NCBI RefSeq assembly: GCF_020723905.1
Contig: NZ_DYHZ01000009.1
Span: 62,001 to 126,000 of the forward strand
Reading direction: 5' to 3'
Length of the DNA stretch: 64,000 bases
Origin: Anaerolinea thermophila
GTDB lineage: Bacteria > Chloroflexota > Anaerolineae > Anaerolineales > Anaerolineaceae
Part shown: positions 59,639-64,000 of the stretch, one piece after another
Numbering within the stretch: the first letter of the stretch is position 1
Layout of the letters: each line of letters opens with the position of its first letter
Notes under the pieces: model-generated
Told to the model about the DNA's origin: nothing
Database searches by the model: none
Seen by the model: the letters and a program-made list of their open reading frames with translations, nothing else
Position numbers and translations under genes: made by a program

Positions 59639-59645
59639 CTTGAAC

Positions 59646-60224
59646 ATGAAAGGGAAGTGGAAATACACCCGTGCGGTCAACCCACGTCTGTTGCGGGATG
59701 AACCCATGCGCCGCTGTACCCTGGGTGAGTGCCGCGCAGCCTGCTGTCTCCATGGGGTGTGGCTGGCAGTGGAAGAACGCGATGACCTTCTGGAACATGC
59801 CGCGCTGATTGCTCCGCACATGCCAACCACTCTGCAAGACCCGGTGGTGTGGTTCCGCGGCGAGGAAAGCATCGACCCTTACGCCCCTTCCGGAAGGGTG
59901 ATTCACAGCAACGTCTTACCCATGCCGGAGCATTACGGCGGCACGGCTTGCGTGTTTCTGCGCGAGGATCACCGATGCGCCCTGCAGGTGGCGGGCGAGG
60001 CGGCAGGCTTTCACCCCTGGCGTTTCAAACCTTTTTATTGCATTCTGCACCCGCTGGACCTGGACGAACAGGGACGCATCACCCTGGACGAGACCCCCGC
60101 CATGCTGGCAGAAGAAGGCTCGTGCCTGCGCCCCGCCGAAACGCTCATCCCGCTGACACAGACCTTTGAACCCGAACTGACCCATTTACTGGGCGAACTG
60201 CCCTCACACAACTCATCTGTATAA
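59646..60224 (+). CDS. DUF3109/YkgJ-like cysteine-cluster protein
   Basis: 192 aa from ATG 59646 (MKGKWKYTRAVNP); the longer frame runs into the divergent promoter. Cys pattern MRRCTLGECRAACCLHGVWLAVEERDDLLEHAALIAPHMP, TACVFLREDHRCALQVAGEAAGFHPWRFKPFYCILHPLDLD, EEGSCLRPAE gives at least seven cysteines arranged as in Fe-S or zinc cluster proteins of the YkgJ superfamily. Function is unknown. A phosphotriesterase-family gene follows after 13 bp. Confidence 0.78.
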   Translation: MKGKWKYTRAVNPRLLRDEPMRRCTLGECRAACCLHGVWLAVEERDDLLEHAALIAPHMPTTLQDPVVWFRGEESIDPYAPSGRVIHSNVLPMPEHYGGTACVFLREDHRCALQVAGEAAGFHPWRFKPFYCILHPLDLDEQGRITLDETPAMLAEEGSCLRPAETLIPLTQTFEPELTHLLGELPSHNSSV

Positions 60225-60237
60225 TGGAGGTGAAACC

Positions 60238-61152
60238 ATGCCCGTGTTATACACCACGCTGGGAACGCTTTCCGCCCCGCCGGAGGGCATCATCCTGCCC
60301 CATGAGCATATTTTTGTCGATTTGCGGCCGCTGGACACTCCCGACCACGGTCAGGCAAAGACCGAAGACGTGGTAGCCCTGATGGCGCCCGAACTGGAGC
60401 GCGCCCGCGCCGCCGGAATCGCCGTGCTGGTAGAGTGCACCCCCGAAGGCGTTGGCAGGCATGTGGAGCATGTTCTGGCGGTTTCGCAGGCAGTGAATTT
60501 TCCCATTCTGGTTCCCACCGGCATCTACCGGGAGCCGTGGGTGCCGGCGTGGGCGCATCACGCCGATGAAGGCATCCTGCAATCCTGGATGATGGGCGAT
60601 CTGGAGGTTGGCGTGGGCAACACCGGTGTGCGCGCCGCCTTCATCAAGTTGAGCATGGGGGACGACGGCATCACGCCGGTGGAGCGCAAGATTCTGCGCG
60701 CCGCCGCGCGGGCAGGCGCAAAGACCGGAGCCGCCATTGGCAGTCACACCATCCGCGGGCGGGTGGTGCTGGAGCAAATGGACGAACTGGAAGCCTGCGG
60801 CTTCGACCCGCACCGCTTCATCTCCATCCATGCTCAGGCAGAACCCGATTTCTCCCTCAACCTGGAGGTAGCCCGCCGCGGTGCGTGGATCGAATACGAC
60901 GGCATCGGCTGGAGCGAGGACGAGGCGTACATCCGCCGCATCCTCGACATGCTGGATGCGGGCTTCGAGTCGCAGATTCTGCTCAGCATGGATCGCGGGT
61001 GGTACGACTGCGCCCAACCCGGCGGCGGCACGCCTCATCCGTTCACCTATCTGGTGGAGGAGTTCCTGCCCAGACTGCGTACCGCCGGGGTAGATGAAGC
61101 CACCCTGCGCCGGTTGACGGTGGACAATCCCTTCCGCGCCTTTGCCCGATAA
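60238..61152 (+). CDS. Phosphotriesterase-family metal hydrolase
   Basis: 304 aa amidohydrolase-superfamily barrel. Metal-site landmarks: HEHIF (strand 1), Lys in RAAFIKLSMGDDGITPVERKILRAAARA for the carboxylated bridge, His in AAIGSHT, His in FISIHAQAEPD, and Asp in LLSMDRGWY. Family members include PTE-like lactonases and Php. The native reaction is probably lactone or phosphoester hydrolysis; a specific substrate cannot be given. SD GGAGGTG before ATG 60238. Confidence 0.85.
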   Translation: MPVLYTTLGTLSAPPEGIILPHEHIFVDLRPLDTPDHGQAKTEDVVALMAPELERARAAGIAVLVECTPEGVGRHVEHVLAVSQAVNFPILVPTGIYREPWVPAWAHHADEGILQSWMMGDLEVGVGNTGVRAAFIKLSMGDDGITPVERKILRAAARAGAKTGAAIGSHTIRGRVVLEQMDELEACGFDPHRFISIHAQAEPDFSLNLEVARRGAWIEYDGIGWSEDEAYIRRILDMLDAGFESQILLSMDRGWYDCAQPGGGTPHPFTYLVEEFLPRLRTAGVDEATLRRLTVDNPFRAFAR

Positions 61153-61263
61153 GCCCTGCGCCAGCAAGGCATTCCGGCAAACCAGCCGGTTGTGCACAGG
61201 GCTCCTCCTTGCGAATCAATACGCTCCCGATGGATCAATTAAATGAAAACCCATTGGGAGCGT
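61152..61263 (+). other. Two inverted repeats after the hydrolase gene
   Basis: AGCCCTG (61152-61158) pairs with CAGGGCT (61197-61203) around an inner CCGGC..GCCGG stem; a second repeat ACGCTCCC..ATGG (61221-61233) pairs with CCAT..GGGAGCGT (61251-61263). Terminator-like but without clean U-tracts. The rest of 61264-61374 shows nothing recognised. Confidence 0.5.
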
Positions 61264-61374
61264 GGTTTATGGCTCTCTTCACCTTGAACATCAGCCTTCA
61301 CCGCTCATCCGGCAACGTTTCAGAAAAGCGTAGAGGGCGTTTTCCTGAGTCAAAAAACCGGGGTCTCCAAAAGG

Positions 61375-61884
61375 CTAAAAATCGCGCAGTAACACCGCTT
61401 CCGGTCCGCGTTTAATTTCCCACGGATAGACAATGTATGCATCGGTGATGGCGGCGTAGTAGTCGGGGCGTAAAGTGCCGAACAGACTGCGGTAAGGGTT
61501 GAAGTGCAGGACACAGGTATAGGCAATGCCCCCGCTGGCGGTGACGCGGTTCTTCACCGCCGTCATGGTGCGTCCCGAACCCCAAACATCATCCACCACC
61601 AGAATGCGCCGCTCGCGCAGGAGACTTTCATCGGGGAACTGTAAGAACTTGGGCCATGCCAGCAAACGCGCCCGTTCGCGCTGTTTTTCGGCTTCCAGTT
61701 CATTGGGAAAATCCACCGCGGCAATGAAGATGTCGTTCACCTTCAGGGCTTCTGCCAGCATCCCCCCGGGCACCAGCCCGCCGTGTGTGATGAGCAGAAG
61801 TGCGTGAAACTCCACTTCAAATTGAGGGATAAGATGGTCAATCAGTTGATCAACGTCGTTCCAGGTAAGAATCTCGCGGCGCAT
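61375..61884 (-). CDS. Phosphoribosyltransferase family protein
   Basis: 169 aa. PRPP-binding motif RILVVDDVWGSGRTMTAVKNRV near residues 97-117, preceded by a flexible loop region and THGGLVPGGMLAEALKV near residue 33, as in hypoxanthine/xanthine-guanine-type enzymes. The C-terminal YIVYPWEIKRGPEA is the base-binding hood region. Likely purine salvage, but the exact base is not readable and some relatives are regulators. Single gene; a TATAAT lies on minus near 61917 without a clear -35. Confidence 0.82.
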   Translation of the reverse strand: MRREILTWNDVDQLIDHLIPQFEVEFHALLLITHGGLVPGGMLAEALKVNDIFIAAVDFPNELEAEKQRERARLLAWPKFLQFPDESLLRERRILVVDDVWGSGRTMTAVKNRVTASGGIAYTCVLHFNPYRSLFGTLRPDYYAAITDAYIVYPWEIKRGPEAVLLRDF

Positions 61885-62040
61885 GCCATCAGCCTGTCAG
61901 ATAAATTCGGTTCTTCAATTATATAGCAAAAGCGGCTCAAACGAGCCTTTCTGCGAACCTTCTCTCGCAGGAAAAGTATAATGAAAAAGGAAACCACAGG
62001 GTCAGGGGAGCCACCCCCCTGTCGGTAGCGGGAGGAACCC

Positions 62041-62871
62041 ATGAGCGAACTGCATCCGTATGCGCTGTTTTCCCTGCAGGAGAAGGTTGCGGTGATTACC
62101 GGCGGAGCGGGCGGGCTGGGAAGCGCCATGGTGCGGGTACTGGCGCGCGCCGGCGCCCGGGTAATCATCCTCAACCGTACGCTGGAGAAAGCCGAGCGTC
62201 TTGCCAGAGACGTGCGCAAAGAAGGCGGCAAGGCACTGGCGCTGCGCTGTGACGCGCTGCGCCCCGAAGTGCTGCGGGTGGCGCGCCAGCGCATTGTGGA
62301 GACCTTCGGGCGGGTGGATATCCTCATCAACGCCGTCGGGGGTAACCGCCCTGCCGCCACCACCGCCCCCGATCAGCCCTTCTTCCGCCTCTCGCCTGCG
62401 GCGATGAAAGCCGTCCTTGACCTGAACCTGCTGGGCACCATTTACCCCTGTCAGGTGTTCGGCGAACGTATGGCAGAACAGGGAAGCGGGGTCATCCTCA
62501 ACATCACCTCGATGGCGGCGCTGCGTCCGCTGACCCGCGTGGTGGCATATTCTGCCGCCAAAGCCGCGGTGGCAAACTTCACCCAGTGGCTGGCTGTGAC
62601 CATGGCGCGGGAGTACTCCCCCGCCATCCGCGTCAATGCGCTGGCACCGGGCTTTTTCGTCACCGGGCAGAACCGCTTTCTGCTGGTAGACGAAAACGGC
62701 GAACCCACCCCGCGCGGCAGGGATGTGCTGGCGCACACCCCCATGGGACGCTTTGGCGAACCGGAAGACCTCGCCGGAGCGGTGCTCTTTCTCGTCTCCG
62801 ATGCCTCGCGCTTCGTCACCGGCACAGTGGTGACGGTAGATGGGGGCTTCAGCGCTTTCGCCGGAGTGTAA
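62041..62871 (+). CDS. SDR-type D-mannonate oxidoreductase (fructuronate reductase)
   Basis: 276 aa. SDR motifs: VAVITGGAGGLGSAM (cofactor), ILINAVGGNRPAATT, Ser in LNITSMAALRPLTRVVAYSAAKAAVANFTQWLAV with catalytic Tyr-x3-Lys (YSAAK). The stretch NALAPGFFVTGQNRFLL...GEPTPRGRDVLAHTPMGRFGEPEDLAGAVLFLV...VTVDGGFSAFAGV closely follows the Bacillus YjmF/UxuB group that interconverts D-fructuronate and D-mannonate. SD GGGAGG. Followed 46 bp later by gnd, which suggests a sugar-acid degradation context (mannonate/gluconate). Confidence 0.82.
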   Translation: MSELHPYALFSLQEKVAVITGGAGGLGSAMVRVLARAGARVIILNRTLEKAERLARDVRKEGGKALALRCDALRPEVLRVARQRIVETFGRVDILINAVGGNRPAATTAPDQPFFRLSPAAMKAVLDLNLLGTIYPCQVFGERMAEQGSGVILNITSMAALRPLTRVVAYSAAKAAVANFTQWLAVTMAREYSPAIRVNALAPGFFVTGQNRFLLVDENGEPTPRGRDVLAHTPMGRFGEPEDLAGAVLFLVSDASRFVTGTVVTVDGGFSAFAGV

Positions 62872-62917
62872 AACGGGTATAATCAACCCGAAAAGAAAGT
62901 ACACTGGGAGGCTGTAT

Positions 62918-64000
62918 ATGACTCTGGCAAATATTGGTGTGATTGGACTGGGCGTGATGGGACGCAACCTTGTGCTGAACATGGAGCGCAACGGTTTCAC
63001 CGTGGCAGTCTTTAACAAAACCACTTCCAGAATGCACGAGTTCCTTCAGGGCGATGCCGCCGGTAAGCGCATTGTGGGGTATGAAACCATTGCCGACCTG
63101 GTGAAAGGGCTGGAGCGCCCGCGGCGCATCCTGCTGATGGTGACGGCAGGTGCGCCGGTGGACGCCATGATTGCCGAACTCAAACCCCTGCTCGAACCCG
63201 GCGATATCCTCATTGACGGAGGCAACTCCTACTTTCTGGATACCGAACGGCGCAGCCGCGAACTGGAGTCCAGCGGATTGTGGTTTGTGGGCATGGGCGT
63301 CTCCGGCGGCGAAGAGGGCGCCCTGTGGGGACCCTCCATCATGCCCGGCGGATCGGCAGAAGCCTGGCAAGCCCTGGCACCCATCCTGCAAGCCATCGCC
63401 GCCCGCGCCGAAGACGGCGCGCCCTGCGTGACGCACATCGGTCCCGGCGGGGCAGGACACTATGTGAAAATGGTGCACAACGGCATCGAATACGCCGACA
63501 TGCAGTTGATTGCCGAAATTTACGACCTGCTCTCACGCGGGGCTGGCATGAGCGCTGACGAACTGGCGGATGTATTTGCGGCATGGAATGAGGGCGAACT
63601 CAAGTCCTATCTCATCGAAATCACCTCCCACGTCCTGCGCCGCAAGGATGAATGGACCGGCAAGCCGCTGGTGGATGTCATCCTCGATGAAGCCCAGCAG
63701 AAAGGCACCGGCAAGTGGACGGGGCAGAACGCGCTGGATCTGGGGGCGCCGGTTCCCACCATTCAGGCGGCTGTAGAAAGCCGCTCGCTTTCGGCAATGA
63801 AGGAACGGCGCGTGCTTGCCAGCCGCGTGTTGGGCGGACCCAGACCCATGTACCAGGGCGAGACCCAGCCGCTGGTGGAAGCCGCCCGGCAAGCCCTGTA
63901 CGCCGCCAAAGTGATCGCCTATGCGCAAGGCTTTGAATTAATGAGCATTGCCTCACAGGAATATCACTACAACCTGCAACTGGCGGAACTGGCGCGCATC
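62918..64000 (+). CDS. gnd: 6-phosphogluconate dehydrogenase (decarboxylating), 3' end outside the window
   Basis: 361 codons visible, open to the window edge. LANIGVIGLGVMGRNLVLNMERNGFTVAVFNKTTSRMHEFL is the NADP domain; ILIDGGNSYFLDTERRSREL, GVSGGEEGALWGPSIMPGGS, HIGPGGAGHYVKMVHNGIEYADMQLIAEIYDLL (catalytic Lys and Glu regions), KGTGKWTGQNALDLGAPVPTI and FELMSIASQEYHYNLQL are all Gnd. It converts 6-phosphogluconate to ribulose 5-phosphate. ATG 62918 has GGGAGG 7 nt upstream; a TATAAT at 62881 may be its -10. Confidence 0.95.
   Translation, partial: MTLANIGVIGLGVMGRNLVLNMERNGFTVAVFNKTTSRMHEFLQGDAAGKRIVGYETIADLVKGLERPRRILLMVTAGAPVDAMIAELKPLLEPGDILIDGGNSYFLDTERRSRELESSGLWFVGMGVSGGEEGALWGPSIMPGGSAEAWQALAPILQAIAARAEDGAPCVTHIGPGGAGHYVKMVHNGIEYADMQLIAEIYDLLSRGAGMSADELADVFAAWNEGELKSYLIEITSHVLRRKDEWTGKPLVDVILDEAQQKGTGKWTGQNALDLGAPVPTIQAAVESRSLSAMKERRVLASRVLGGPRPMYQGETQPLVEAARQALYAAKVIAYAQGFELMSIASQEYHYNLQLAELARI

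Noticed and set aside
62876-62885. Recurring ACGGGTATAAT (24736 and 62876) as a shared regulatory motif
   Set aside because: Two occurrences of a generic -10 with a G-rich flank are not enough to claim a motif.

Overview
The window looks like a chromosome segment of a GC-rich, probably thermophilic and anaerobic member of the Chloroflexi, most like Anaerolineae. This is inferred from gene types: Thr/Pro-rich lipoprotein and membrane-anchored tails, a DUF5317 protein, an NHLP-clan protein, a Ni-superoxide dismutase, short IF-2 and class II FBPase. No species is claimed. Gene density is high. There is no rRNA, tRNA, CRISPR array, transposase or prophage block.

Layout. 1-934: end of an ECF-type sigma factor with an overlapping small membrane protein. 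912-1937: holB (minus). 1977-5144: promoter, cobalamin riboswitch and btuFCD-like importer. 5208-6072: Ni-SOD with its maturation protease (minus), divergent from infC (6130-6925). 6970-11680: BMP-type nucleoside ABC importer. 11695-19938: minus-strand surface-polysaccharide region (two glycosyltransferases, wecB, wecC) with a PhoB/PhoR-like pair inside it. 19939-20577: long intergenic region with a candidate structured RNA (about 20199-20411). 20578-24663: sugar ABC importer and a Gfo/Idh/MocA oxidoreductase. 24876-29853: dnaE and pfkA. 29908-31080: PIG-V-like mannosyltransferase (minus).

31178-38732 is the most interesting block: a shikimate/aromatic operon aroH-aroF-tyrA-aroA-aroE-aroC-aroKB with overlapping or closely spaced genes. 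It is preceded by a consensus promoter, an unannotated 25-codon leader ORF whose core reads Tyr-Trp-Phe-Tyr-Phe-Tyr, and a perfect GC hairpin with a T-rich tail. This reads as a trp-style ribosome-mediated attenuator sensing all three aromatic amino acids. aroH also starts with a fivefold in-frame 9-bp repeat.

38739-42574 (minus): an orphan phage-tail-tube-like protein, a membrane protein, gatA/gatC with a Pro/Thr-rich membrane protein, and an AT-rich small ORF. 43089-48672: a BNR-repeat lipoprotein (plus); then, on minus, a DUF72 protein and a P5C dehydrogenase/CoA-transferase operon. 48908-50370: glpX, a LysW-like 52-aa zinc ribbon, and a tandem array of terminator hairpins. 50371-52647 (minus): a possible signalling operon (41-aa membrane peptide, DUF5317, NHLP-clan protein, GAF/HD-GYP). 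52747-59578 (minus): nusA-rnpM-infB-rbfA-nrnA-truB. 59633-64000: a leaderless-looking Cys-cluster protein, a phosphotriesterase-family hydrolase, a phosphoribosyltransferase (minus), an SDR fructuronate reductase and the 5' part of gnd.

Start codons were moved inward from the longest ORF wherever a Shine-Dalgarno, signal peptide or family alignment pointed to a later start. Promoters were found by eye as -35/-10 pairs with 16-18 bp spacing. No folding or database search was run.
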